A stretch of DNA of 64,000 nucleotides from Planococcus sp. MER TA 32b (GTDB lineage Bacteria; Bacillota; Bacilli; Bacillales_A; Planococcaceae), in contig JAMCAN010000001.1 in assembly GCA_023715185.1 (NCBI GenBank), forward strand, positions 930,001-994,000. The letters run 5' to 3'. Shown in pieces: positions 17,293-25,968 of this stretch. The translations under genes and the position numbers were made by a program. The notes beneath the pieces are model-generated. The model made no database searches. It was given only the letters and a program-made list of their open reading frames with translations, and was not told the DNA's origin. The first letter of the stretch is position 1. Every line of letters begins with the position of its first letter.

Positions 17293-18555
17293 TTGTTCGA
17301 AATGATGACCGGGATGATCAATAATATATTTTTCATCATTTTCCCGATTGTGCTGTACCAGATGCTGGCCGGGGCGGGGAAGCGGAATTTCTTTGTTGAT
17401 TACCGTGTCACAATGACGATCCTGTTTTCAATATCCATTATTTTATGTATGGTGTTTCCTTATCAATTTCTGACAGACGACTATATATTCGATTTGCGTC
17501 AAGTGCCGTTGATAGTCGGTGCCCTGTACGGCGGACCGGTCATTTCCGCAGTACTGTTTCTGGTTTCTGCTATCAGCCGGATCATCATCGGCGGCGATGG
17601 GATGTATATCGCCGTCCTCAACCTGTTTGTAGTCGCAGCCGGCGTGCCGTTTCTCCGTTCAGCTTATATGCGGATGAACAGAGGCATGAAAGTCGCGACA
17701 GTTTTCATCATTTCGATTTTATCCTTATTGTTCAATATGATTGCCGGTTATTTACTGTTCGGTGATCCGGTGCATGACATAATCAATATTTGGCTTATGC
17801 TCATGCTGAATCAGGGCCTGATGATTGTCCTGACGGCTTTATTGATTGAACATATCATCCGCCAGGAATTATTGCTGAATACGTTGATGAAGCACGAAAA
17901 GATGGAAAGCGTCAGCCATTTCGCGGCTGCGGTTTCACATGAGCTGCGAAATCCCATGCAAAGCATCAAAGGCTTTATCCAGCTGATGCAGGCTTACGAT
18001 TACAGCCGTGACAAACAATTGGAGTTCCATGAAACCATATTGAGCGAAATCAGCGCGGCGGAAAGTCTGATCGATGATTACCTGATTTACGCCAAGCCGG
18101 TTTACGGAGAGCTTGACCGCATGTCAGTCAATGATGAAGTGTGCGGCGTTTTGAAACTTCTGGGGCCATATGCGAACAGCCACGGCGCAGAGCTGTTTTG
18201 CCATCCAGCGGAATTCGATATTTTTATCCGGGGCGACCGCCAGAAGTTTCGTCAGGCGATGGTCAATATCATCCGGAACGGAGTCGAATCCATGCCTGAT
18301 GGCGGCGAAATTATAGCGCGCATAAAAGTGCTGCCGGCAAAAGTGATTGTGGAAGTCGCCGATCAAGGCGTGGGCATGACAAAAGAAGAAGTCGAGCGGC
18401 TGGGAGAGCCGTATTTCTCGAATAAAACCAAAGGCACTGGCCTCGGGATGATGGTCACTTACAGCGTCATCCACCAAATGAAAGGCGCCATTACCGTCAA
18501 TTCCGAAAAAGGGCTGGGCACTGTCTTTAAACTGGTATTCCCTAAGCTTGAGTGA
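17293..18555 (+). CDS. Sensor histidine kinase with LytS-type 5TM receptor domain
   Basis: About 420 residues. Six hydrophobic segments (to residue ~195) include FDLRQVPLIVGALYGGPVISAVLFLVSAISRIIIGG, the signature of 5TM receptors of the LytS-YhcK type. The HisKA domain has VSHELRNPMQ (His216) and the HATPase domain has MVNIIRNGVESM (N box), DQGVGM (G1) and GTGLGMMV (G2). No response regulator gene is adjacent, so it is an orphan kinase similar in plan to KinB-class phosphorelay kinases. A GTG at 17284 overlaps the AGGTGG site; TTG 17293 (or ATG 17302) is the better start. Confidence 0.88.
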   Translation: MFEMMTGMINNIFFIIFPIVLYQMLAGAGKRNFFVDYRVTMTILFSISIILCMVFPYQFLTDDYIFDLRQVPLIVGALYGGPVISAVLFLVSAISRIIIGGDGMYIAVLNLFVVAAGVPFLRSAYMRMNRGMKVATVFIISILSLLFNMIAGYLLFGDPVHDIINIWLMLMLNQGLMIVLTALLIEHIIRQELLLNTLMKHEKMESVSHFAAAVSHELRNPMQSIKGFIQLMQAYDYSRDKQLEFHETILSEISAAESLIDDYLIYAKPVYGELDRMSVNDEVCGVLKLLGPYANSHGAELFCHPAEFDIFIRGDRQKFRQAMVNIIRNGVESMPDGGEIIARIKVLPAKVIVEVADQGVGMTKEEVERLGEPYFSNKTKGTGLGMMVTYSVIHQMKGAITVNSEKGLGTVFKLVFPKLE

Positions 18556-18562
18556 ACAAAAT

Positions 18563-18602
18563 AAACCGCCTGAGAAATAGGATTTTTCTCAGGCGGTTTT
18601 TA
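18563..18602. terminator. Bidirectional terminator between kinase and uvsE
   Basis: AAACCGCCTGAGAAA pairs with TTTCTCAGGCGGTTT, with T-runs on both strands. It serves both convergent genes. Confidence 0.93.
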
Positions 18603-18609
18603 TGTTTCA

Positions 18610-19491
18610 TCAATTATCGGCTTTTTCCTTCAGCAGTTTAAGAAAAGGAAGGACGGCTTTCTCCTTCAACTTGGCTTCAAACATGATATCCGCATCGGTG
18701 CCGCCGAGCAAAGCCAATAATTCCTCAAAATCCTTTTCGGATACAAGTTCATGATGGCGAAGGTCGGTGAAACCTTCCTTGCCGGTGCTGATATGGATTT
18801 TAGGAATACCATATCCTTCCCATGTAGCCAAAATCTCAGCAAAATCCACAGCGGTCCCATCATTATTGCAATTATGGTGGTGAATATCGAAGCAGATTGG
18901 CACACCGCAAAGTTTGTGGACATCCAAGACATCGCGTATCGTAAATGTCTTATCGTCATTTTCAAGACGGATCCGTTTTCGGATCCGTTCAGGCAATTTC
19001 AGATACGTATCGGCGAATTGCTGTTTCGCTTTTTCTTTATCGCCATAAGCGCCGCCTGTGTGGATGATGATATCGTTGCCTCCCATAAGCGTTATAAGCT
19101 TTTCGTGATAGTCAAGATCCTGGATGGATTTTTCGACCACTTCCGGTTTCGGTGAATTCAGCACCGTATATTGTCCGGGATGAACCGAAACACGCATTTG
19201 ATGGGTCTCGACAATATCCCGAATCTGCCCGGCAATAAACAAAAATTCGGGATCTTCCCACCAGATCCAGTCATTTACCGGGTGTGTGGAAAGCGGCACA
19301 ATCGAACTCGATGCGCGGTAAAAATAAATATCATTAGCAAGATTCCAGTTGATGATGTCCAATGTCGTCTGCATATTTTTCAATGCCAGTTCCTTAATCT
19401 TCCCGACTCCTTCGGCTTCAGCGGTCGCGACCCGCAATGTCCGGAAAACCGTCTTCAATTCTGTATTCATACATGCATACCCTAATCTCAT
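18610..19491 (-). CDS. uvsE: UV DNA damage endonuclease
   Basis: About 293 residues of a UvsE/UVDE TIM-barrel endonuclease that nicks DNA 5' to cyclobutane dimers and 6-4 photoproducts. Visible family signatures are MRLGYACMN at the N terminus, the NDIYFYRASSSIVPLSTHP stretch, RVSVHPGQYTVLNSP, IIHTGGAYGDKEKA and CFDIHHHNCN, which hold the metal-binding His, Glu and Asp residues. An ATG at 19512 is in frame, but the AAGGAG site lies between it and ATG 19491, and the family N terminus begins at 19491. It shares a terminator with the sensor kinase. Confidence 0.94.
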   Translation of the reverse strand: MRLGYACMNTELKTVFRTLRVATAEAEGVGKIKELALKNMQTTLDIINWNLANDIYFYRASSSIVPLSTHPVNDWIWWEDPEFLFIAGQIRDIVETHQMRVSVHPGQYTVLNSPKPEVVEKSIQDLDYHEKLITLMGGNDIIIHTGGAYGDKEKAKQQFADTYLKLPERIRKRIRLENDDKTFTIRDVLDVHKLCGVPICFDIHHHNCNNDGTAVDFAEILATWEGYGIPKIHISTGKEGFTDLRHHELVSEKDFEELLALLGGTDADIMFEAKLKEKAVLPFLKLLKEKADN

Positions 19492-19588
19492 TCCATTCAA
19501 CTCCTTGCCCATTGTATACCCGGATCCCGGTTACAATATCCGTGCACAAGGGTATACTGAATAAAAAGTTGGAGATGGAGGGCATAGG

Positions 19589-20077
19589 ATGAGGGCAGAA
19601 ATTACAAAACAGGAAATAGGCTATAAAGCAGTATTCGAACGCGGACTGGCACACGGAACAGATGAAGTCTGGGCCATGCTGGCCGATAACAGCCGCTTGA
19701 AATTGTGGTTCGATGAACTGCGGATTTCGGAAACAGGAAAAGGCGGAAAAATCGTCTTTGATATGGGTGACGGAAATATTGAGGAACTGGCCATAACTGA
19801 TTATGAAGAAGGGCGAGTCCTTGCATTTGAGTGGTGGGACGACCACGTGCGTTTTGAAGTGGAAGAAGTAAATGAAGGAAAAAGCGTGTTGCGCCTGATT
19901 GAAACGATTGAGCGCATCACTGATCAGACAGCCAAAGACCTTGCTGGCTGGCATGTCTGCCTCGATGCCATAGAAGCGATTTTCAATGATGAAAAAATCG
20001 ACCGCGATTCTGAATGGCAGCATTGGCATGAAGAATATAAGCGCCTGCTAAACAGCATGACAGTAGAATTTGAATAG
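19589..20077 (+). CDS. SRPBCC (Aha1/START-like) domain protein
   Basis: A 162-residue protein of the SRPBCC helix-grip fold. FERGLAHGTDEVWAMLADNSRLKLWF is the typical N-terminal segment (a bent strand and helix where the family has W and WF), and VLAFEWWDDHVRFEVEEVNEGKSVLRLIETI forms the later strands. Such proteins have a hydrophobic cavity for small ligands. It is often annotated as an Aha1-like ATPase activator domain, but no chaperone link is implied. GGAGATGGAGGG precedes the ATG. It is divergent from uvsE and followed by a terminator and array A2. Confidence 0.8.
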   Translation: MRAEITKQEIGYKAVFERGLAHGTDEVWAMLADNSRLKLWFDELRISETGKGGKIVFDMGDGNIEELAITDYEEGRVLAFEWWDDHVRFEVEEVNEGKSVLRLIETIERITDQTAKDLAGWHVCLDAIEAIFNDEKIDRDSEWQHWHEEYKRLLNSMTVEFE

Positions 20078-20089
20078 AATCAACAGATG

Positions 20090-20119
20090 AACCCGGCCAT
20101 TGGGATGGACGGGTTTTAG
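20090..20119 (+). terminator. Terminator of the SRPBCC gene
   Basis: AACCCG (20090-20095) pairs with CGGGTT (20110-20115), followed by TTAGTTT. The hairpin is modest and borders array A2 on the left. Confidence 0.6.
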
Positions 20120-20121
20120 TT

Positions 20122-20137
20122 TGGGAAAATTTTCTAT
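20122..20137. repeat. Leader-like conserved 16-mer next to array A2
   Basis: TGGGAAAATTTTCTAT matches 15 of 16 bases of the element at 11119-11134 and likewise lies just before a GAGGTGCGG array. Confidence 0.6.
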
Positions 20138-20148
20138 TTAAAATTGTC

Positions 20149-20241
20149 GAGGTGCGGAAATTGCGGTTTGAGGTGCGGAAATCGGTCCGCGAGGTGCGGT
20201 TATGAGCAGTTGAGGTGCGCTTTTCACCTTTTGAGGTGCGG
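20149..20241. repeat. Array A2: five GAGGTGCGG repeats, 21-bp period
   Basis: Copies start at 20149, 20170, 20191, 20212 and 20233, an exact 21-bp period. The fourth copy ends in C rather than G. Spacers are unrelated to those of array A1. It lies between the terminators of convergent genes. Confidence 0.87.
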
Positions 20242-20257
20242 TCAACCATTTTCCGCA

Positions 20258-20288
20258 AAATAAAAAGGAACCTATAGAAGGTTCCTTC
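20258..20288 (-). terminator. Terminator of the minus-strand membrane protein gene
   Basis: AAGGAACC (20265-20272) pairs with GGTTCCTT (20280-20287). On the minus strand a T-rich tract follows. Confidence 0.85.
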
Positions 20289-20308
20289 CAATCACACTTC
20301 ATCTTTAA

Positions 20309-20746
20309 TTAATAAACGTCTTTACTATGAGACACTTCCGGTTTATGGAAACTGTCCAGCAGCACATAGCCAAATACTATCCCCGCAGTATAAGCGATGG
20401 CAGTCAGGCTGGTTTCGCTTGTCAACATGAAAGACGGCATCTGAATACCGAGGGAAGTGAAAGGTAAAAATGTCATTAAAACAAAGTAAAGGGAAGGCAC
20501 GCCGACTGCGAGAAATTTAAACAAATCGAAGCCCGCGGATCTTTGTTGCTTCATTTCCAGCAAAAATTTCGGCAGACGCATTATAAAACCGAGTATCACA
20601 GGAAATATGGAAATGAATAAGAGACGCGGAAACAGATCGTAAGTTTCTTGGGCAGTTGCAGCAATTTCCGCCTCAATTATCGTACCTATATAAACAATGA
20701 ATCCAATCGCTAATGTCCAAGCAAAATAATAAATGAACCTCTTCAA
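20309..20746 (-). CDS. Small four-helix membrane protein, function unknown
   Basis: About 145 residues with four predicted membrane helices (FIYYFAWTLAIGFIVYIG; LLFISIFPVILGFIM; FLAVGVPSLYFVLMTFL; TAIAYTAGIVFGYVLL). I do not recognise a family. The TTG at 20746 lies six bases after AGAGGGGGA and gives MKRFIYY; the ATG at 20779 would put that site inside the gene and is less likely. The gene ends in its own terminator and is probably monocistronic. Confidence 0.6.
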   Translation of the reverse strand: MKRFIYYFAWTLAIGFIVYIGTIIEAEIAATAQETYDLFPRLLFISIFPVILGFIMRLPKFLLEMKQQRSAGFDLFKFLAVGVPSLYFVLMTFLPFTSLGIQMPSFMLTSETSLTAIAYTAGIVFGYVLLDSFHKPEVSHSKDVY

Positions 20747-20878
20747 AATAAATCCCCCTCTTTTTAAAATCCAATCCAATAAATACCTTATATATAGGAT
20801 ACGGATTAGAAGGCTTATAGTTTCATTATTCTGTAAATTTACCCATTCCTTTAAAGACAGTCAGTCCATTTCCTGCAA

Positions 20879-21637
20879 TCAAACAGCAGCAAATTTGAAT
20901 ATTTGCTGGCCGGCGAATTCACCTTTTTCATAGACACGTTCCGCGAATGTAATATTGTTCTCGTAATCGACAAGCAGGACAGTCGCTGATCGAGTGCCGT
21001 AATCAGGTGTTTTGATGAAAATCGGCGACAGGACGCGCTCGAACTCCAAGCCGACGCCTGTCACCGGTAAATGCGGATCAGCGGCCTGTTCAGCATCCCG
21101 CAATATTTCAAACAAGTCATCCGGATCTGCTTCAGATCTTTCCTCTAGATAATTCCGCAAACCGGATTTGCCTTTGACGACTTTTGGCCAGGGCGTATTC
21201 AGAAAATGGTTGCTTAAACCGTGTGTGCCTGCTGAAACTTCCACAATCTCCTGCTCTAGATTATTAAAATAAAATAATTTTTCCTTATCACCCAGCAACA
21301 CATTGAATCCTGTATAAGCATCCGGTTCAAGTGACTTCAGAAAAGTTTCCGGATCCGAATCAGCAGCAAGATAATCCTTGACCAATGCTCCGCGGGAAAT
21401 TTTTCCCGTTTCCGGCAAGGAAGGGTCGCGGTAATTGGTCAAGGCAGCAAAACGGCCAGTTTTTGTAACGCCCAGCCATGTGCCCATCTGAGATAAATCC
21501 CGTCCGGCCAGAATATATGGGATGTCATCCCAAAAGTGAGCTTCCCGCGCCGGGCGCCCGTAAAATTCATCGCGATTTGCCGCGACGACCAATTTATATT
21601 CAGGATGCTGTTTATATTGAAAGTTGATCAGGCACAT
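20879..21637 (-). CDS. NRDE-family (TANGO2-like) protein
   Basis: About 252 residues. It starts MCLINFQYKQHPEYKLVVAANRDEF, where the initial Cys and the NRDE motif define the TANGO2/NRDE family; an N-terminal Cys after Met removal recalls Ntn hydrolases. SQMGTWLGVTKTGRFAALTNYR and GLSNHFLNTPWPKV are further family blocks. The eukaryotic homologue has been linked to heme and lipid handling, but the bacterial role is not settled. AAGGAGTGGGCTCT places the start at 21637 rather than three codons upstream. Confidence 0.9.
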   Translation of the reverse strand: MCLINFQYKQHPEYKLVVAANRDEFYGRPAREAHFWDDIPYILAGRDLSQMGTWLGVTKTGRFAALTNYRDPSLPETGKISRGALVKDYLAADSDPETFLKSLEPDAYTGFNVLLGDKEKLFYFNNLEQEIVEVSAGTHGLSNHFLNTPWPKVVKGKSGLRNYLEERSEADPDDLFEILRDAEQAADPHLPVTGVGLEFERVLSPIFIKTPDYGTRSATVLLVDYENNITFAERVYEKGEFAGQQIFKFAAV

Positions 21638-21868
21638 AGAGCCCACTCCTTTTTGTTTACATTATATAAAAGGAAGGGTGAAGAAAACAGTTCTGTGGTT
21701 TAACTTATTTGAATATAATAATATTTATTGATTAATAGGTATAAATTACCGTTTATTTTCTTTATTTTAGGTATATAATTACTATTCACGTTATATTTCA
21801 CAGATATAATCATCTTCAAGAATCTGTTGATAATAGAATTTCAGCCAAGGATATGGGAGTGTGCAAAA

Positions 21869-23887
21869 GTGGAGAGCAAAACAGATGAGATCCAAGGATG
21901 GTTCGATAAGATAGATGATTTGCTTGTCGCTATAGACAATAATGGCACAATCGTCAGGGTCAATCAGGCATGGAGAGACTATTGCAGGAAGAGCAATATA
22001 GATCAAGCGGTAATTCAAAAGGAAATGAATTATCTGGAATTACTGAACCAGAACAGCGATACCAAAGCTGTTGACACAATCAAAGAAATTATGGAACTTG
22101 AAGTTCCGGAATATAAAACACAATATACCTATAAAAATATAGACGGCGAACCAATATGGTTCAATGTGAAAATCAAGACGATGAAAATGGATTCGAGCGG
22201 AGCGGCGGGGGCATTAATCTTTCACTCCCCTGCGGCGGACAGCGGCATACAATCGATTACTGTTGAAACCGTTTTAGAGAGCATGACAGACGGCTTCTAC
22301 CTTCTGGATGATCGACTGCGATTCAATTATATAAATGAAGTCGCCGAAAAGATAATCAGCAAAAAACGTGATGATATAGTCGGGCAGTCTGTTTATGAAG
22401 TCTTTCCGGATATTCGTGGCAGCAGGGTCGAAGAGCATTTGCTCTGCGCTTTGCGTACCACGGAAAACATTGAGTTTGATGAGAATTTCAGGAATTATGA
22501 CGGCTGGTCGCATATTAAAATGATTCCATTAAAAAATGGGGGATTGGCGATCTACTTCCAAAACATCGAACAGCAAAAGCAGCTGGAAGAAAAATTGACA
22601 GAGTTTGCCTACTGCGATTTTCTGACAGGTTTGCCGAACCGGCGGAAGATGACTGAAATCGCCTTTTCATTGAAAGAGAAAAAAAGCAGGTTCTCCTTTT
22701 TCTATATAAATCTTGATAACCTGAAATTCATAAATGCGCTCTACAATTATGCATCCGGGGATAAAGTGGTTATCAGTGTGGCTGAGAGGCTTCAAACATT
22801 GTCAGATGACCGCTGCCATATCGGCCGGCTTGAAGGGGATGAATTCATAGTCATACGTGAATCAGCGCCTGGTGAAAGACTGGAGATTTTTGCGGAAAAG
22901 CTGATGGATCTTTTTGAGGAACCTTTCCTGCTCGCTGACTTCCAATCAGCTTATGTGACAGTGAGCATAGGCATTGCCTGCACTCCTTTCGACACGGAAA
23001 GGCTTCGGGATTTGGTGTCTTTTGCTGAAACGGCCATGTATGAAGCGAAAAAAGAAAAAGGGTCCTCATATTCTTTCTATCGGCCCAAAATGAGGTCTCA
23101 GCGGGAACGGCGTGTGCTGATTGAAAAAAGTCTGATGGGATGTCTCGAAGGTTCCGGTTTCTATTTCACAGTGCAGCCACAAATTTCAGGAGGCGGCATA
23201 AATCTGTCGGGAGTTGAAGTGCTCGCAAGATGGAATCATCCAGAGCTGGGTGAATTATCGCCGTTGGAATTCATTGAGATTGCTGAACAGTCCGGCACCA
23301 TCGCGCATTTGACTACTCATTTATTGCATGAAGTATTGACGGTCATTAAGAAGTGGGAGCAGCTCTATAGCTGGAATGTCAAAACAGCCATCAACATGAC
23401 TCCATCACTCCTGGCCAATACGGTGTTTTTTGAAGAATTCTTTAAACTTTTGGAGCAATACGGTGTAGCCCCCTCGTTGCTTGAAGTGGAATTGACGGAA
23501 CATGCCGAAATGGCTTATTCAGAAACCACCATGAGAAATCTTGAACTTTGCAGGGAGAAAGGAATTTCCATTGCGATTGACGATTTCGGCACAGGCTTTT
23601 CCATGATTTCCTATCTGACCCAATTTCCAATCAATAAAATCAAGATTGACCGGTATTTTATTCAGAAAATCGGAGAAGACGCTAAATCCGAGGCGGTACT
23701 GAAATCTCTTATCCACTTGGCTCAAAGCATCGAGTGCGAGTTATTGGCCGAAGGGGTAGAAAGACCTGAGGAGGTTTTATTCCTAAAAGAAAATTCGTGC
23801 ACAGTATTCCAGGGCTATTATTACGACAGACCATTACATGTCAATGAATTCGAAGAAAAATACCTTGCGATATCTACGCTGATATGA
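21869..23887 (+). CDS. PAS-PAS-GGDEF-EAL protein, predicted c-di-GMP phosphodiesterase
   Basis: About 672 residues without membrane segments. Two PAS domains (residues ~1-115 and ~130-235), a GGDEF domain (~240-410) and an EAL domain (~425-670). The GGDEF signature reads EGDEF (322-326) and the first metal Asp of the DxD segment is Asn (YINLDNLKF), so cyclase activity is unlikely; the domain may bind GTP as a regulator. The EAL side keeps Glu450 (in EVLARW), ELTE, IDDFGTGFS, the later Lys (KIKIDRYF) and AEGVE, so c-di-GMP hydrolysis is likely. GGGAG precedes the GTG at 21869. An intact cyclase gene follows about 120 bases downstream. Confidence 0.88.
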   Translation: MESKTDEIQGWFDKIDDLLVAIDNNGTIVRVNQAWRDYCRKSNIDQAVIQKEMNYLELLNQNSDTKAVDTIKEIMELEVPEYKTQYTYKNIDGEPIWFNVKIKTMKMDSSGAAGALIFHSPAADSGIQSITVETVLESMTDGFYLLDDRLRFNYINEVAEKIISKKRDDIVGQSVYEVFPDIRGSRVEEHLLCALRTTENIEFDENFRNYDGWSHIKMIPLKNGGLAIYFQNIEQQKQLEEKLTEFAYCDFLTGLPNRRKMTEIAFSLKEKKSRFSFFYINLDNLKFINALYNYASGDKVVISVAERLQTLSDDRCHIGRLEGDEFIVIRESAPGERLEIFAEKLMDLFEEPFLLADFQSAYVTVSIGIACTPFDTERLRDLVSFAETAMYEAKKEKGSSYSFYRPKMRSQRERRVLIEKSLMGCLEGSGFYFTVQPQISGGGINLSGVEVLARWNHPELGELSPLEFIEIAEQSGTIAHLTTHLLHEVLTVIKKWEQLYSWNVKTAINMTPSLLANTVFFEEFFKLLEQYGVAPSLLEVELTEHAEMAYSETTMRNLELCREKGISIAIDDFGTGFSMISYLTQFPINKIKIDRYFIQKIGEDAKSEAVLKSLIHLAQSIECELLAEGVERPEEVLFLKENSCTVFQGYYYDRPLHVNEFEEKYLAISTLI

Positions 23888-24006
23888 TGAAAAAACCAAA
23901 AATTTTATGGGTCTAAAGATTTAATTTATAATAGAATCTGTTAAACTGGAACTAGAGACAGAAAGTATGATTCCGAACACATCAGCACGGGGATGGAGGT
24001 TTTTAT

Positions 24007-25659
24007 ATGATTCAGGATGCAGCGCAATTATCTTTGGAAAAAGCCTTGATGGATGGAGTCCAGGAAATGGTGTTCGTTGTCCGTGTGGACGATGGAAAAA
24101 TGATTTATGAATTTGTGAATCAGTCGGCCATGAAAAAAACGGAATTGGATGAATCCGCGGTCGGCAAAAGCTTCCATGAAACTCAGGCGGAAGATTTGGC
24201 GGACAGGGTGCGTTCCCAATATTTAAAAGTATTGGAAAGCGGCCGGCAGGTCATCTATGAAGACAGTTATGTGGATCCTGAAGGGAATTTCAGATATTCA
24301 AAAACCCGGCTGACTCCGATGTTCGATGAGGAAGGAACCTGCAGCCATATTGTAAGTGTCGTCCAGGATATCACCAACGAAGTCCTTGCCAAACAGGAAA
24401 GTGTTGAAGCGTGGAAGAGACTTGAAGAAAGCCGTTCCTATTACCATTCACTGTTTGAACATAATGCGGATGCGATACTGACACTGGATTTGAAAGGCCA
24501 TATCAAAGGCGCTAACCCTGTAGGACAGATGCTCAGCCAGTTGACGATGGAAGAGCTGCACGGACGCAGGGTGCTGGATTTTGTCGTTCCTGAAGACCGT
24601 CGGAGAACTTTGAAGAACTTCCGGAAAGCGAAAAACGGAATTTATACGAATTTCCGTGTGACGATCAACCAAAAAGATAATAATCGGCTTGGTGCACTGG
24701 TGAAATTTATCCCGATAAAGATCCAGGAAGTAACTGCAGGGTTTTATGTCATTTTAAAAGACATGCGTGAACTCGATCAAATGGTCGAATTGTATATGGA
24801 AAGCGAAAAGAATTTCAGGATTATCGCTCAGAATGCCAATGACGTGATCATTCTGATCAACCATCGGAAAGAGTATTTATATATATCTCCATCGCTTGAA
24901 GATATCTTTGGGTACTCTCCAGAAGAATATGAAAAAAAGGAGCCTTTCCACAACGTCCATCCCGAGGATCTCGAAAAATTGTACGGCACTTTAAGTGCGT
25001 CGATCAAAAATGGTGAAATCTGTAAAATGCGCGTCCGTGTCGGTCATAGCGATGGACACTGGATCTGGTCTGAATTGCATGGCACCCCTGTATATGAAGA
25101 TGACGGCAACTACAGCCATATGGTGATGATTGTCCGGGATGTGTCGATACAAAAGGATTACGAAACCAAATTGGAGTTTTACGCATACCATGACCCTTTG
25201 ACGGCCTTGCCGAATCGGCGCTATTTCCAGGAAGCACTTGAGAAAGCGCTTTCTGATTACCACAGAAAAGGGGATAACTTTGCGGTGCTCCTTCTTGATA
25301 TCGATAAATTCAAAGGCATCAATGATAAATGGGGACACGAAACCGGCGATGCTGTCATACAAGAATTCGGCAAAAGGCTAAAAGGCGGCATCTATAAAGA
25401 CGATCTGGCTGCGCGTCTGGGAGGCGATGAATTCATAGTTCTGTTGAATGGCATCGATTCTGCAGAATCTGCTCTGCATGTAATGAATAAAATCAGACAC
25501 TCGATGATGCGCGAGTGGGAAATGGATGAAATTATTTTATCCGTTTCCACAAGCATCGGTATGACTATGCCAAATGAACATTCGACTTTATCTTCTATTC
25601 TCAAAGAAGCGGATAAGGCGATGTATGAAGAGAAAAATTTAAAAAAAACGACTTTTTGA
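24007..25659 (+). CDS. PAS-containing diguanylate cyclase
   Basis: A 550-residue soluble protein with three PAS-type domains (~10-130, ~145-255, ~265-385), then a GGDEF domain. The active-site signature GGDEF is intact at residues 472-476, and LLLDIDKFKGINDKWGHETGD carries the metal Asp and guanine contacts. The RxxD inhibitory site five residues before GGDEF is absent (YKDD), so product inhibition through an I-site is not expected. It makes c-di-GMP from two GTP. GGGGATGGAGG precedes the ATG. Together with the EAL protein upstream it forms a synthesis/degradation pair. Confidence 0.92.
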   Translation: MIQDAAQLSLEKALMDGVQEMVFVVRVDDGKMIYEFVNQSAMKKTELDESAVGKSFHETQAEDLADRVRSQYLKVLESGRQVIYEDSYVDPEGNFRYSKTRLTPMFDEEGTCSHIVSVVQDITNEVLAKQESVEAWKRLEESRSYYHSLFEHNADAILTLDLKGHIKGANPVGQMLSQLTMEELHGRRVLDFVVPEDRRRTLKNFRKAKNGIYTNFRVTINQKDNNRLGALVKFIPIKIQEVTAGFYVILKDMRELDQMVELYMESEKNFRIIAQNANDVIILINHRKEYLYISPSLEDIFGYSPEEYEKKEPFHNVHPEDLEKLYGTLSASIKNGEICKMRVRVGHSDGHWIWSELHGTPVYEDDGNYSHMVMIVRDVSIQKDYETKLEFYAYHDPLTALPNRRYFQEALEKALSDYHRKGDNFAVLLLDIDKFKGINDKWGHETGDAVIQEFGKRLKGGIYKDDLAARLGGDEFIVLLNGIDSAESALHVMNKIRHSMMREWEMDEIILSVSTSIGMTMPNEHSTLSSILKEADKAMYEEKNLKKTTF

Positions 25660-25663
25660 AGAT

Positions 25664-25706
25664 GACCGTCACTAGGGCTTACTGCCTTCGGACGGTCTAT
25701 TTTTTG
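25664..25706 (+). terminator. Rho-independent terminator after cyclase gene
   Basis: GACCGTC (25664-25670) pairs with GACGGTC (25691-25697), followed by a T-run. Confidence 0.8.
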
Positions 25707-25766
25707 GTTAATAATAAACAGTATATTAGTAAAAAAGAATTATTAGAATTTTCTGATTGAAAAATA

Positions 25767-25795
25767 TTCACAAAGAGTAAGCTTAATGGTATGAT
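25767..25795 (+). promoter_or_regulatory. Candidate promoter of the hybrid kinase operon
   Basis: TTCACA, 17 bases, TATGAT resembles a vegetative promoter. It lies in a very AT-rich 260-base gap with no ORF, about 170 bases before the GTG at 25969. Confidence 0.35.
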
Positions 25796-25968
25796 ATCAA
25801 TAATTATAATGCCTACTAAATTACCATAAAATATATCTATAAAATCATAAATATTTCCTGAGAAGTATTCAAAAACCAGTAATGCAGCGGTTTAAAGCTA
25901 CAGATAATAATAACTGGAAATTACTGTGTTAAATTATTTGAATTTTTAGATAATTGAGGTGTTTAGCA

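Noticed and set aside
19983-20291. Minus-strand ORF rich in RTS repeats
   Set aside because: Created by array A2 and runs antisense into the SRPBCC gene; no start site.
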